The notes: generated by a model from the sequence alone, not told the origin. A DNA stretch of 64,000 nucleotides from Limnohabitans sp. 63ED37-2 (GCF_001412535.1 NZ_CP011774.1:1111501-1175500), one strand, 5' to 3'; positions 1-9,105 are shown, counted from the first letter of the stretch. Translations and numbers: made by a program.

Positions 1-1266
1 ATGTTGGGCTGCGGCTTGGCGGGCTTGGCCGGGGCGCTGCAGTTGCCACGCGAGCCCGCACATTTGCAAATGGACGTGAATGTGGTGGTCGAGACCTTTG
101 TGGTGGTGGTCACAGGGGGCTTGGGCAGCATTGGCGGGGCTTTTGTAGCGGCGGTGCTCATTGGTGTGATCCACGCTTTGGGCTTGAGCTTTTTCCCGCA
201 AGCGACCTTGGTGCTGGTCTTTTTGACCATGGCGGTGGTGCTGGTCTGGCGGCCGCAGGGCCTGGCCGGGACGGCAGCACATGCTGAGCAGCGCGAAAGC
301 GTGCCGGTGTTTGCGCTGTGGCCTGTGGCGGGCTGGGGCCGGGCGCTGTTTGTGGCGGTGTTTGTGGGCTTGACGCTGCTGGCCTGGGGGCAGGGCGATT
401 ACGGCCGCAGCTTGGCCGAAGACGTGATGGTGATGATGCTGTTTGGTCTGAGCCTGCAGTGGATGATGGCATTGGGCGGTCTGGTCAGTTTTGGCCATGC
501 GGCGTTTTTTGCGTTGGGTGCCTATGGTGCGGCGCTGTCGCACCTGCACTGGGGCGCTGGTTTGCCAGCGGCATTGGCCGCGGGCATGGCGCTGGCGATG
601 GCTGTGGCTGTGGCGTTTGGCGCTTTGGTGGTTCGCAGCAGCGGGGTGTACCTGGCCATGCTGTCTCTGGCGCTCGCGCAAATGATTTGGGCGGGGGCCA
701 CGCAATGGGTGGCCCTGACGGGAGGCGACAACGGCTTGATTGGCTTGCGTTTGATCCCGTCCGAGTCCAGAGTGCTGTGGGACGCGGCGCTGGGTGTCTT
801 CATGCTTTTGGCTGTGGCGGGCATGGCCCGCGTGGCACGCTCCAGCCGGGGCGCGGCTTTGCAGGCTGTGCGGGATGCGCCGCTGCGCGCAGCGGCCAGC
901 GGTTTGCCGGTGCAGGCTTTGCGCTATCAAGTGTTTGTGGGCAGCGCCACCTTGGCGGGTTTGGCCGGGGGCTTGTGGGCCGCGTTCAAAGGGGCGGTGT
1001 TTCCGTCGGTGGCCTCGGTCGCCATGTCAGTGGACGCTTTGCTGGTGATTTTGCTGGGCGGTGTGCACCAGCTGTGGGGCGCGGCTGTCGGCAGTGCGCT
1101 CTTGGTCTGGGGTGGGGCTGAGCTGGGGCAGGGCCTGGACTATTGGCGCGGTGTTTTGGGCCTGGTGATCATGCTCGTGATGGTCTTGGCGCCCAGTGGT
1201 GTGCTGGGCGGGGTGCAGTCCTTGTTGACAGCTTGGCGTTTGGGTAGCAAGGGGGCATTGGCATGA
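1..1266 (+). CDS. Branched-chain amino acid ABC transporter permease, LivH-LivM fusion, 5' end cut by the window
   Basis: Inner-membrane permease of a HAAT-type ABC importer for branched-chain amino acids or related amides. The first ~90 residues match the C-terminal end of a LivH permease, including the GGLGSIGGA segment and the closing VWRPQGL. They are followed without a stop by a complete LivM-like permease (residues ~105-421) with many hydrophobic helices and the motif SFGHAAFFALGAYGAA. The ATG at position 1 lies inside the LivH half, so the true start is upstream of the window and the gene is partial. LivH and LivM are normally separate proteins; fused versions are known. livG and livF follow on the same strand, so this is the membrane part of that transporter. 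The substrate cannot be read from the permease. Confidence 0.9.
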   Translation: MLGCGLAGLAGALQLPREPAHLQMDVNVVVETFVVVVTGGLGSIGGAFVAAVLIGVIHALGLSFFPQATLVLVFLTMAVVLVWRPQGLAGTAAHAEQRESVPVFALWPVAGWGRALFVAVFVGLTLLAWGQGDYGRSLAEDVMVMMLFGLSLQWMMALGGLVSFGHAAFFALGAYGAALSHLHWGAGLPAALAAGMALAMAVAVAFGALVVRSSGVYLAMLSLALAQMIWAGATQWVALTGGDNGLIGLRLIPSESRVLWDAALGVFMLLAVAGMARVARSSRGAALQAVRDAPLRAAASGLPVQALRYQVFVGSATLAGLAGGLWAAFKGAVFPSVASVAMSVDALLVILLGGVHQLWGAAVGSALLVWGGAELGQGLDYWRGVLGLVIMLVMVLAPSGVLGGVQSLLTAWRLGSKGALA

Positions 1267-1289
1267 TGCGCGCCGCCTACACCCCAAAA

Positions 1290-1352
1290 TGGATCGCTTC
1301 GTGCCTCGCGATGACGATGCAAATGTCATTGCGAGCGAAGCGCGGCAATCCA
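1290..1352. repeat. Imperfect palindromic (REP-like) element between livHM and livG
   Basis: Two arms, 1290-1316 (starting TGGATCGCTTCG) and 1324-1352 (ending GCGGCAATCCA), are imperfect inverted repeats separated by 7 bases. The right arm begins TGTCATTGCGAGCG. Arms of this kind, with a GTCATTGCGAG end, resemble dispersed repeats I know from many bacterial genomes. It sits in the 97-bp spacer of the liv operon and is readable in frame with livG. Confidence 0.6.
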
Positions 1353-1363
1353 AGGGCTTGCGC

Positions 1364-2209
1364 ATGAGCCTTCAAACAGTTTTACAGGTCAGGGGTCTGG
1401 CCAAATTTTTTGGCGGCGTGCGGGCTCTGGACGGGGTCGACTTTGATGTGTCCGCAGGCCAGTGCGTGGCCCTGATCGGCCCCAACGGCGCGGGCAAGTC
1501 GACCTGTTTTGCCTGTCTGGCGGGCCAACAGGTGCCCACCGCAGGAGAGGTCTTGTGGCAAGGCCAGTCGCTGTTGGGCAAACCGCCTGCCGAGCGCCAG
1601 CGCTTGGGCGTGGCCCGCACCTTCCAGGTGGCACAAACCTTCGAGGCGCTCACGGTGCTGCAAAACATTCAATTGGTGCTGCGCGGCGCTGTGCCACTGG
1701 CCTGGTGGGACCGGCTGGACAGCCGCCAGCCCGAGCGGGCGATGCGGCTCGCCGACCAAGCGGGCTTGCAAGCGCAAGCCCATGTCACCGTGGCCGATTT
1801 GCCTTACGGCGCCAAAAAACGCCTGGAGCTGGCCATGGCGCTGGCGGGCTTGCCCAACGCTGTTACTGCTGCTGGGGCCGACCCGTCTGCACAATCAGCG
1901 CCGTCCTTGCTGCTGCTGGACGAGCCCGCTGCCGGGCTGGCGCTCGCCGAGCGGGCCGAGATGATGGCGCTGGTGCGCCAAGTGGCTTCGCAAGGCGTGA
2001 CAGTGCTCTACACCGAGCACAACATGGACGCTGTGTTTGGCGTAGCCGACCGGGTGCTGGTGCTGATGCAAGGCCGCCTGGTGGCCGACGGCCTGCCCGA
2101 CCTGGTGGCGCAAGACCCTCAGGTGCGCGAGCGCTACCTGGGGATGGATTTCGATCCGAACGCCAACCTGAAACCCGATGCGAAAGGCCAACGCGATGCT
2201 CACCGTTGA
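1364..2209 (+). CDS. livG: Branched-chain amino acid ABC transporter ATP-binding protein LivG
   Basis: Cytoplasmic ATPase of the liv-type importer. It has Walker A GPNGAGKST near residue 40, the LivG-type segment VARTFQ, and Walker B LLLLDEP followed by AAGLA. The H-loop is in YTEHNMD. The ABC signature region reads LPYGAKKRLELA, as in LivG, in place of LSGGQ. The start at 1364 (MSLQTVLQV) fits family alignments. An upstream in-frame ATG at 1289 would add 25 residues encoded by the palindromic repeat and is not preferred. Between LAMALAGLPN and the Walker B strand there are roughly 13 extra residues (around nt 1855-1900), which is unusual. livF overlaps the end by 14 bp, so the two are translationally coupled. 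Confidence 0.9.
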   Translation: MSLQTVLQVRGLAKFFGGVRALDGVDFDVSAGQCVALIGPNGAGKSTCFACLAGQQVPTAGEVLWQGQSLLGKPPAERQRLGVARTFQVAQTFEALTVLQNIQLVLRGAVPLAWWDRLDSRQPERAMRLADQAGLQAQAHVTVADLPYGAKKRLELAMALAGLPNAVTAAGADPSAQSAPSLLLLDEPAAGLALAERAEMMALVRQVASQGVTVLYTEHNMDAVFGVADRVLVLMQGRLVADGLPDLVAQDPQVRERYLGMDFDPNANLKPDAKGQRDAHR

Positions 2210-2846
2210 AGGCCTGAACGCCTGGTATGGCCAAGCCCAGGCCTTGTTTGACGTGAATGTGTCGGTGGGCGAGGGCGAGCTGGTGGTCATTCAGGGCCTG
2301 AACGGCGCGGGCAAATCCACCCTGCTGCAAAGCCTGATCGGCATTGGCCCCCGGGTGCAAGGCCGCATCATCTGGCAAAACGAACCCATCCAAACCTGGC
2401 CTGCGCACCGCCGCGCCCAGGCGGGCTTGGGTTTTGTGGCCGAAGACCGGCGTTTGTTCACGGCTTTGTCGGTCCAAGAAAACCTGTGGATCGCTGCACC
2501 CTCGGGTTCAATCGCTCGGGCCACGACCGCCCAACGCTTTGAGCGCGTGATGGCCTTGTTCCCGCAACTGCAAACCATGCTGCACCGTCCGGCCAGCCAA
2601 ATGAGCGGGGGCGAGCAGCAAATGCTGGCGCTGGCCCGCACGCTCATGACCGGCCCCCGTTTGCTGCTGCTGGACGAGCCTTGTGAGGGCATTGCCCCGG
2701 TGCTGGTGGCGGCCATGCGCGATGCGCTGCTGCAACTGGCCCGCGAAGGCGTGGCCATGCTGGTGGCCGAGCAAAACAACATCTTGGCCCAGCATGCCCA
2801 GCGGGTCTTGGTGCTGACGAGTGGGCGCATGGACTTGGCGGCATGA
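2196..2846 (+). CDS. livF: Branched-chain amino acid ABC transporter ATP-binding protein LivF
   Basis: Second ATPase of the liv importer, 216 aa. It shows Walker A GLNGAGKST, signature MSGGEQQMLA, Walker B LLLLDEPCEGIAP and the LivF-type Q-loop/EDRRLF region. The start at 2196 (MLTVEGL) is the family-typical start; an in-frame ATG at 2178 would add six residues. The gene overlaps livG by 14 bp and closes the visible operon. A periplasmic LivK is not adjacent; a LivK-like protein is encoded at 38796, but nothing links the two. Confidence 0.9.
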   Translation: MLTVEGLNAWYGQAQALFDVNVSVGEGELVVIQGLNGAGKSTLLQSLIGIGPRVQGRIIWQNEPIQTWPAHRRAQAGLGFVAEDRRLFTALSVQENLWIAAPSGSIARATTAQRFERVMALFPQLQTMLHRPASQMSGGEQQMLALARTLMTGPRLLLLDEPCEGIAPVLVAAMRDALLQLAREGVAMLVAEQNNILAQHAQRVLVLTSGRMDLAA

Positions 2847-2923
2847 GCCCCGCTTGAGGGGGTGGGCATCCCTTACACTGCCTCACCACAATGAGCGGCC
2901 CAAGGCGCCAGAGACAAAACACC

Positions 2924-4108
2924 ATGATCATCACCAGCCTTCTCGACACCGACCTGTACAAATTCACCATGATGCAGGTCGTGCTGCACCAATTTCCGGG
3001 GGCGCAGGTCGAATACAAGTTCAAGTGCCGCAATCCGGGTGTGCCTTTGGCGCCATTTGTCAAAGAAATCCGGGAAGAAATTCGCTCTTTGTGCAGCCTG
3101 ACTTTCAAGGAAGGGGAGCTGCAATACCTGCGATCGCTGCGTTTCATCAAGAGTGACTTTGTCGATTTTCTGGGTCTGTTCAAGCTCAATGAAAAGTCCG
3201 TGGTGGTCACAGCGCAGCCCTCCGGTGAGATAGACATCACCATCCAGGGCCCTTGGCTGCACACGATTCTTTTCGAGATCCCCGTGCTGGCCATCGTGAA
3301 CGAGGTGTATTTCCGCAACACGCAAAAAGTGCCTGATTTGATGGAAGGCCGCCGCCGCCTGGACACCAAGATCGGCCAGCTGCAGGCCCCGGGTCTTGAA
3401 ACGTTGAAGATCGCCGACTACGGCACACGGCGGCGCTTTTCCCGCGCTTGGCACGAAGAGGTGCTGCGTGTTTTGTCCGCCCGATTGGGCACTGGCCCCA
3501 CTGGCCAGTTTGCAGGCACCAGCAACGTGTACTACGCCTATTTGCTGGGCCTGACACCCTTGGGCACCATGGCGCACGAGTACCTGCAGGCCTGTCAGGC
3601 CTTGGGCCCGCGTTTGCGCGACAGCCAGGTCTTTGCCTTTGAGTCGTGGGCCAAGGAGTACCGGGGCGACCTGGGCATTGCGCTGAGCGATGTGTACGGC
3701 TTCAACGCCTTTTTGCGCGACTTTGACCTGTATTTCTGCAAACTGTTTGATGGTGCCCGTCACGACAGTGGCGACCCGTTCAGCTGGGGCGAGCGCATGA
3801 TTGCCCACTACCAGCACAACCGGGTCGACCCCAAAACCAAGACGCTGATTTTCAGTGACGGGCTGACGATTCCGCGCACGATTGAGCTTTACCAACAGTT
3901 CCACGACCGCTGCCAGCTGGCCTTTGGTGTGGGCACCAACCTCACCAACGACTTGGGTTACGAGCCGCTGCAAATCGTCATCAAAATGACCCGTTGCAAC
4001 GGCCAGCCTGTGGCCAAACTTTCAGACTCGCCAGGCAAGGGCATGTGTGATGATGAAAAATACTTGGCTTACTTGCGTCAGGTGTTTGAGGTCGCACCCG
4101 GCAACTGA
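2924..4108 (+). CDS. pncB: Nicotinate phosphoribosyltransferase
   Basis: Converts nicotinate, PRPP and ATP to nicotinate mononucleotide in NAD salvage (Preiss-Handler route), in the cytoplasm. The protein is 394 aa, the usual length of the bacterial PncB family. It opens with the family-typical LLDTDLYKFTMMQ and carries the TSNVYYA and RHDSGDP segments. The latter lies in the phosphoribosyl-binding region, and the second half holds IFSDGLT and FGVGTNLTND. The start at 2924 gives MIITSLLDTD; an in-frame ATG at 2891 is less likely. It stands alone between the liv operon and the antiporter gene. Confidence 0.95.
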   Translation: MIITSLLDTDLYKFTMMQVVLHQFPGAQVEYKFKCRNPGVPLAPFVKEIREEIRSLCSLTFKEGELQYLRSLRFIKSDFVDFLGLFKLNEKSVVVTAQPSGEIDITIQGPWLHTILFEIPVLAIVNEVYFRNTQKVPDLMEGRRRLDTKIGQLQAPGLETLKIADYGTRRRFSRAWHEEVLRVLSARLGTGPTGQFAGTSNVYYAYLLGLTPLGTMAHEYLQACQALGPRLRDSQVFAFESWAKEYRGDLGIALSDVYGFNAFLRDFDLYFCKLFDGARHDSGDPFSWGERMIAHYQHNRVDPKTKTLIFSDGLTIPRTIELYQQFHDRCQLAFGVGTNLTNDLGYEPLQIVIKMTRCNGQPVAKLSDSPGKGMCDDEKYLAYLRQVFEVAPGN

Positions 4109-4160
4109 ATCGGGCTCTTTCACCGTTAATATCAGTTTCATTCAATTGGAGATTTGCACC

Positions 4161-5582
4161 ATGAAGCTTTTGGGGACACGATGGACCGCTTGGCTGGCTT
4201 TGCCGGCGTTGTTGGCCATGTCTGGGGGGGCTTGGGCCGCCGACTTTGATGGCGCTCAGCTGTCTGTCCTCTGGGGGGTGCCTTTTGCGGGCATTTTGTT
4301 GTCGATTGCCTTGATGCCTTTGCTGGTGCCCCATTTCTGGCACCACCATTACGGCAAAGTGGCCGCCGCTTGGGGCTTGGCATTTCTGGTGCCTTTTGCC
4401 CTGATGTTCGGTCCTGCAGCGGCTGGCGCCAACATGGTGCACGCCCTGTTTGCCGAATACATTCCCTTCATCATCTTGCTCACGGCCTTGTTCACCGTGT
4501 CTGGCGGGATTTACATCCGAGGCAATTTGCACGGCAGCCCGGGCCTGAACACCGCCATCTTGGCCATTGGTGCTTTTTTGGCCAGCTTCATGGGCACCAC
4601 AGGGGCGTCCATGCTGCTGATTCGTCCCCTCATCCGCGCCAACGACAACCGCAAGCATGTGGCGCATGTGGTGGTGTTTTTCATCTTCATCGTCTCCAAC
4701 GCCGGTGGCTCCCTGACGCCCTTGGGCGATCCCCCTTTGTTTTTGGGCTTCTTGAAGGGCGTTGACTTCTTCTGGACCATCAAAACCATCTTCCCCGAGA
4801 CCTTGTTCTTGGTGGGCAGCTTGCTGGCCATCTTCTTTGTCATGGATTCCTGGTTCTACCGCCGTGAAGCTTTGTTGCCACAAGACCCGACGCCCGATTC
4901 CAAATCGATTGGTTTTGATGGGGCCATCAACTTCTGGTTGCTGGCCGCGGTGGTGGGCTTGGTGTTGATGAGCGGACTTTGGAAATCGCCAGTGTCTTTC
5001 AACATCTACGGCACCGATGTTGGCTTGCCGGGCGTGGTGCGCGATCTGGGTTTGATCGCCGTGACGTTCTTGTCCCTCAAAATCACCCCCTCCAAGGTGC
5101 ATGAGGACAACCAATTCGGCTGGGCTCCCATGGCCGAAGTGGCCAAACTCTTCGCGGGCATTTTCTTGACCATCATCCCGGTCATCGCCATGCTCAAGGC
5201 GGGCGTGAATGGCCCATTCGGCGCAGTGGTTCAAGCGGTGACCCAGCCCGATGGCAGCCCTGATGTGATGATGTACTTCTGGATCACGGGCGCATTGAGT
5301 TCGTTCCTCGACAACGCACCCACTTATTTGGTCTTCTTCAACACCGCTGGTGGTGACCCGCAGGTATTGATGACCACACTGGCCCCGACGCTGGCCGCCA
5401 TTTCTGCTGGTGCCGTGTTCATGGGCGCCAACACCTACATTGGCAATGCGCCCAACCTGATGGTCAAAGCGATTGCCGAAGACCGTGGCGTGAAAATGCC
5501 CAGCTTCTTTGGATACATGCTCTGGTCGGGTTGCATTCTGGTGCCCCTGTTTGTCGTCATGAGTCTCATCTGGTTCCGATGA
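4161..5582 (+). CDS. NhaD-type sodium:proton antiporter
   Basis: Polytopic inner-membrane protein of 473 aa in the ion transporter superfamily, expected to exchange Na+ for H+. It starts with a signal-like hydrophobic segment ending AWA, followed by about a dozen hydrophobic stretches. Conserved-looking polar motifs include SNAGGSLTPLGDPPLFLG and SSFLDNAPTYL, which match NhaD-like proteins. A GGAG Shine-Dalgarno sequence sits 10 bases before the ATG at 4161. The stop overlaps the start of the next gene (ATGA), so they are probably cotranscribed. Related carriers of citrate or arsenite share the fold, so the ion is inferred. Confidence 0.8.
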   Translation: MKLLGTRWTAWLALPALLAMSGGAWAADFDGAQLSVLWGVPFAGILLSIALMPLLVPHFWHHHYGKVAAAWGLAFLVPFALMFGPAAAGANMVHALFAEYIPFIILLTALFTVSGGIYIRGNLHGSPGLNTAILAIGAFLASFMGTTGASMLLIRPLIRANDNRKHVAHVVVFFIFIVSNAGGSLTPLGDPPLFLGFLKGVDFFWTIKTIFPETLFLVGSLLAIFFVMDSWFYRREALLPQDPTPDSKSIGFDGAINFWLLAAVVGLVLMSGLWKSPVSFNIYGTDVGLPGVVRDLGLIAVTFLSLKITPSKVHEDNQFGWAPMAEVAKLFAGIFLTIIPVIAMLKAGVNGPFGAVVQAVTQPDGSPDVMMYFWITGALSSFLDNAPTYLVFFNTAGGDPQVLMTTLAPTLAAISAGAVFMGANTYIGNAPNLMVKAIAEDRGVKMPSFFGYMLWSGCILVPLFVVMSLIWFR

Positions 5583-6568
5583 TGTCTAAACCTGCCATTT
5601 TGGTGGCCCGTGCCATCTTTCCCGAGGTCCTGCAGTCTTTGGCGCAGGTGTTCGACGTCGAGAACAACCAGGCTGACGAGGTCTGGTCTGCCGCAGAACT
5701 CACCCGCCGCATGCAGGGCAAAGTGGGGGCGCTCACCACAGGCAGCGAGCGCATCGACGCGGCGCTGCTGCAGGCCAACCCGCAGCTGCGCATCGTGGCC
5801 AACATGGCCGTGGGCTTCAATAACTTTGACGTGTCCGCCATGACCGCTGCTGGTGTGCAGGCCAGCAACACGCCCGACGTGCTGACTGAGACCACGGCCG
5901 ACTTTGGCTTTGCTTTGCTCATGGCCACAGCCCGCCGCGTGACTGAGAGCGAGCATTTCCTGCGTGCGGGCTTGTGGAAAAAGTGGAGCTACGACATGTT
6001 TGCCGGTGCCGAGGTACATGGTTCGACCATCGGCATCATCGGCATGGGCCGCATCGGGCAGGGCATTGCCCGTCGCGCAGCCCACGGCTTTGGCATGAAT
6101 GTGATTTATCACAACCGCTCACGCCTGAGTGCCGAGCTGGAAGCAGAGTGCAAGGCCACTTATGTGTCCAAGCCAGAGCTGCTGCAAACCGCGGACCACG
6201 TCATGCTGGTCGTGCCCTACAGTGCCGAGTCGCACCACACCATCGGCGCGGCCGAACTGGCGCAGATGAAGCCGAGCGCGACCTTGGTCAACATTGCTCG
6301 CGGCGGCATTGTGGACGATGCGGCGCTGGCTCAAGCCTTGGCTTCAGGGCAAATTGCGGCTGCGGGTCTGGATGTGTTCGAGGGCGAGCCCTCGGTGCAC
6401 CCCGACTTGTTGAAAGTCTCCAATGTGGTGCTCACGCCTCACATTGCCAGCAGCACGGTCAAAACCCGCAAGGCCATGGCGCAGCTCGCGGCGGACAACT
6501 TGGTGGCTTACCTGACCCGTGGCCAGGCCCTCACGCCGCTGAACACTGTGCCAGGCAAGGCCCTATGA
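5579..6568 (+). CDS. D-2-hydroxyacid dehydrogenase (glyoxylate/hydroxypyruvate reductase-like)
   Basis: NAD(P)H-dependent reductase of 2-oxo acids such as glyoxylate or hydroxypyruvate, cytoplasmic, 329 aa. The Rossmann motif is GIIGMGRIGQGIA (residues ~150-162). The catalytic set is visible as Arg in NIARGGIVD, Glu in GLDVFEGEP and His in TPHIASS. The best match in my knowledge is the GhrB/D-glycerate dehydrogenase group. The ATG at 5579 overlaps the antiporter stop (ATGA); a second ATG follows immediately at 5582. Its stop overlaps the start of rmuC, which suggests a three-gene unit whose members have no obvious shared function. Confidence 0.85.
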   Translation: MMSKPAILVARAIFPEVLQSLAQVFDVENNQADEVWSAAELTRRMQGKVGALTTGSERIDAALLQANPQLRIVANMAVGFNNFDVSAMTAAGVQASNTPDVLTETTADFGFALLMATARRVTESEHFLRAGLWKKWSYDMFAGAEVHGSTIGIIGMGRIGQGIARRAAHGFGMNVIYHNRSRLSAELEAECKATYVSKPELLQTADHVMLVVPYSAESHHTIGAAELAQMKPSATLVNIARGGIVDDAALAQALASGQIAAAGLDVFEGEPSVHPDLLKVSNVVLTPHIASSTVKTRKAMAQLAADNLVAYLTRGQALTPLNTVPGKAL

Positions 6569-7926
6569 GTGAATGGGTGTGGCTGGCGCTGGGTGGGTTG
6601 AACCTGCTCGGGCTGTTGGCCCTGTTGTTTCGCGCCAAAGCTGCACCGCTGGCTCAAGAAGACAAGTTGGACGAGCAAGCGGCGTGGCTCCAACAGCAGT
6701 TTGCTGCCCTGCAAGCCCAGACTGAGCGCCTGGAGCGCGAGCTGCGCACCGAGATCAGTCAGTCGGGTGTGCAAGGCCGACAAGAGTCCATGCAAACGCT
6801 CACGCTGTTCCAGCAATCGCTGCTGCAGCAAAGCGCCGAAGCCACCCGCACCCAAAACCAGCAAATTGACGCACTGGCGCAGCAACTGGCCTTGCTGCAA
6901 AAAAGCCTGACCGACAGCCTGGCCCAGCAGGTCAATGCGTTGTCTGAGGCCAACGCCCGCCGCCTGACCGAGATGCGCGGCACCATGGAAACCCAGCTGT
7001 CGCAGCTGCAGCAAAGCAACGCCGCTAAGCTCGATGAAATGCGCCAGACGGTCGACGAAAAACTGCAAGCCACCTTGCAAGCCCGCTTGGGCGAGAGCTT
7101 CAAACAAGTGGCCGAGCGCCTGGAGCAAGTGCACAAAGGCTTGGGCGAAATGCACAACCTGGCGCAAGGCGTGGGTGACCTCAAGCACCTGCTGACCAAC
7201 GTCAAAACCCGAGGCATGTTCGGCGAGGCGCAACTGGCCTCGTTGCTCGAACAAGTGCTCACGCCCGAGCAGTACGCGGTGCAAGTGGCCACGCGCCCCG
7301 GCGACAAAAACCGGGTGGACTTTGCGATTCGCTTGCCAGGCCGATCCGACAGCGGCCAGCCCGTGTGGCTGCCGATCGACGCGAAGTTTCCCAACGAAGA
7401 CTACGAGCGCTTGCTCGAAGCCCAAGGCCGTGCGGACCCGGTGCAAGCCGAGTTGTGCGCCAAGGCGCTCGAGACGCGCATCAAGCTCGAAGCCAAGTCG
7501 ATCGCCGAAAAATACCTGGAGCCACCGCACACCACCGACTTTGCGGTCATGTTCTTGCCCACCGAAGGGCTGTACGCCGAGGTCTTGCGCCGCCCGGGTT
7601 TGATGGAAACCCTGCAGCGCGAACACCGCGTGACGCTGGCGGGCCCGACCAACTTGATGGCCATGCTCAACGCCTTGCAAATGGGCTTCAGAACCCTGGC
7701 TCTGGAAAAGCGCTCCAGCGAAGTCTGGCAGGTGCTGGGCGCGGTGAAGACCGAGTTTGGCAAGTTTGGCGACGTGCTGGACAAAGTGCGCAACCAGACA
7801 CAAACCGTGCTCAACACCCTGGACCAAGCCCAGACCCGCAGCAACGTCATGAACCGGGCGCTGCGCCAGGTCGATGCCTTGCCGGAGTCACAGGCGCAAG
7901 CGCTCTTGCCAGGTGGCGATGCCTGA
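6565..7926 (+). CDS. rmuC: DNA recombination protein RmuC
   Basis: RmuC limits DNA inversions at short inverted repeats and has a PD-(D/E)XK nuclease-like core. The 453-aa protein has an N-terminal membrane helix (residues ~4-22). A long Gln/Glu-rich coiled coil (~30-200) follows, then the RmuC domain with KTRGMFGEAQL, the NRVDFAIRLPG segment and LPIDAKFP. The D and K of these two segments are candidate active-site residues. The start at 6565 overlaps the stop of the dehydrogenase gene; the open frame extends further upstream only as an antisense-like shadow. Confidence 0.92.
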   Translation: MSEWVWLALGGLNLLGLLALLFRAKAAPLAQEDKLDEQAAWLQQQFAALQAQTERLERELRTEISQSGVQGRQESMQTLTLFQQSLLQQSAEATRTQNQQIDALAQQLALLQKSLTDSLAQQVNALSEANARRLTEMRGTMETQLSQLQQSNAAKLDEMRQTVDEKLQATLQARLGESFKQVAERLEQVHKGLGEMHNLAQGVGDLKHLLTNVKTRGMFGEAQLASLLEQVLTPEQYAVQVATRPGDKNRVDFAIRLPGRSDSGQPVWLPIDAKFPNEDYERLLEAQGRADPVQAELCAKALETRIKLEAKSIAEKYLEPPHTTDFAVMFLPTEGLYAEVLRRPGLMETLQREHRVTLAGPTNLMAMLNALQMGFRTLALEKRSSEVWQVLGAVKTEFGKFGDVLDKVRNQTQTVLNTLDQAQTRSNVMNRALRQVDALPESQAQALLPGGDA

Positions 7927-7941
7927 CCCCAACACCGCGGC

Positions 7942-9105
7942 ATGAAACGTGAACTGACACGGCTGATTGCAGGGCAAATTTGTTTGCACGCCTGCATGGC
8001 CGGCATGCGCATGGCCACGCCGCTCTTGGCACTCAAGCAAGGCTACAGCGCCATGGCGGTGGGGGCCTTGTTGGCCCTGTTTGCGCTCACGCAGGTATTT
8101 TTGGCATTGCCCGCCGGGCGTTTTGCCGACCGCCATGGCCTCAAAAAACCCCTGCGCATCAGCGTGTTGGTGGCCTGTGTAGGGGCTTCTTTGTCGGTCA
8201 TCTGGCCGGTTTTTCCGGTCATGTGCCTGAGCGCCTTGGCCACGGGGGGTGCCACGGGCATGGCGGTGATCGCACTGCAGCGCCATGTGGGCCGCATGGC
8301 GCACAACCCGGCCGAGTTGCGGGTGGCCTTCAGCTGGTTGTCGATTGGCCCGGCCATTTCCAACTTTTTGGGGCCCGTCTTGGCTGGTTTGCTGATTGAC
8401 TTTGCCGGACCCGAAGCGGCACACATCCATGGTTTTCAGTGGGCCTTTTTGCTCATGGCCTTGCTGCCGCTGGGCACCTGGTTTTGGGTGCGCTTGGCCA
8501 AAGAGCTGCACGCCCCCAAAGTGCTGGACAACGCGGCCCCCCGCAGAGCCCTGGATTTGTTGGCCGAGCCCATGATGCGGCGTTTGTTGGGGGTCAACTG
8601 GTTGCTGTCTTCGTGCTGGGATGTGCACACCTTTGTGGTGCCGGTGCTGGGGCACGAGCGGGGTTACAGCGCCTCGGTGGTGGGCACCATCTTGGGCGCG
8701 TTTGCCATTGCGGCGACCTTCATTCGGGTGTGTTTGCCTTTCATTTCGCGTCACGTCAAAGAGCACCAGATCATCACCGGGGCCATGGTGTGCACCGCCT
8801 TGTTGTTTGGCGCTTATCCCTTTATGCCCAGCCCTTGGGCCATGGGCGCGTGCTCGGTGCTGCTGGGGCTGGTGTTGGGCACGGTGCAGCCCATGATCAT
8901 GAGCACCTTGCACCAGATCACCCCACAGCATCGGCAAGGTGAGGCGCTGGGCCTGCGCCTGATGACCATCAATGCGTCCAGCGTGCTGATGCCCATGTTG
9001 TTTGGCACGGCCGGGGCAGTTGCGGGCGTGGGGCCGGTCTTTTGGGTGGTGGGCGCGGCTGTCGGTCTGGGCGCAAGGGCTGCCTGGCGATTGCGTTCCT
9101 CTTAA
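7942..9105 (+). CDS. Major facilitator superfamily transporter
   Basis: Inner-membrane carrier of 387 aa with about 12 hydrophobic helices. The MFS motif between helices 2 and 3 reads GRFADRHGLKKP (residues ~58-69). The substrate is unknown; the sequence resembles drug:proton or sugar-type permeases of Burkholderiales. The gene lies 15 bp after rmuC. Its stop codon overlaps the stop of the convergent LOG-family gene by three bases. Confidence 0.8.
   Translation: MKRELTRLIAGQICLHACMAGMRMATPLLALKQGYSAMAVGALLALFALTQVFLALPAGRFADRHGLKKPLRISVLVACVGASLSVIWPVFPVMCLSALATGGATGMAVIALQRHVGRMAHNPAELRVAFSWLSIGPAISNFLGPVLAGLLIDFAGPEAAHIHGFQWAFLLMALLPLGTWFWVRLAKELHAPKVLDNAAPRRALDLLAEPMMRRLLGVNWLLSSCWDVHTFVVPVLGHERGYSASVVGTILGAFAIAATFIRVCLPFISRHVKEHQIITGAMVCTALLFGAYPFMPSPWAMGACSVLLGLVLGTVQPMIMSTLHQITPQHRQGEALGLRLMTINASSVLMPMLFGTAGAVAGVGPVFWVVGAAVGLGARAAWRLRSS

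Noticed and set aside
3981..5234. 417-aa minus-strand frame across the antiporter gene
   Set aside because: His/Gln-rich antisense shadow typical of high-GC coding DNA; the plus strand carries a clear transporter.
5974..6564. Upstream extension of rmuC to 650 aa
   Set aside because: It lies out of frame inside the dehydrogenase gene; the ATG at 6565 with an ATGA overlap gives normal RmuC.
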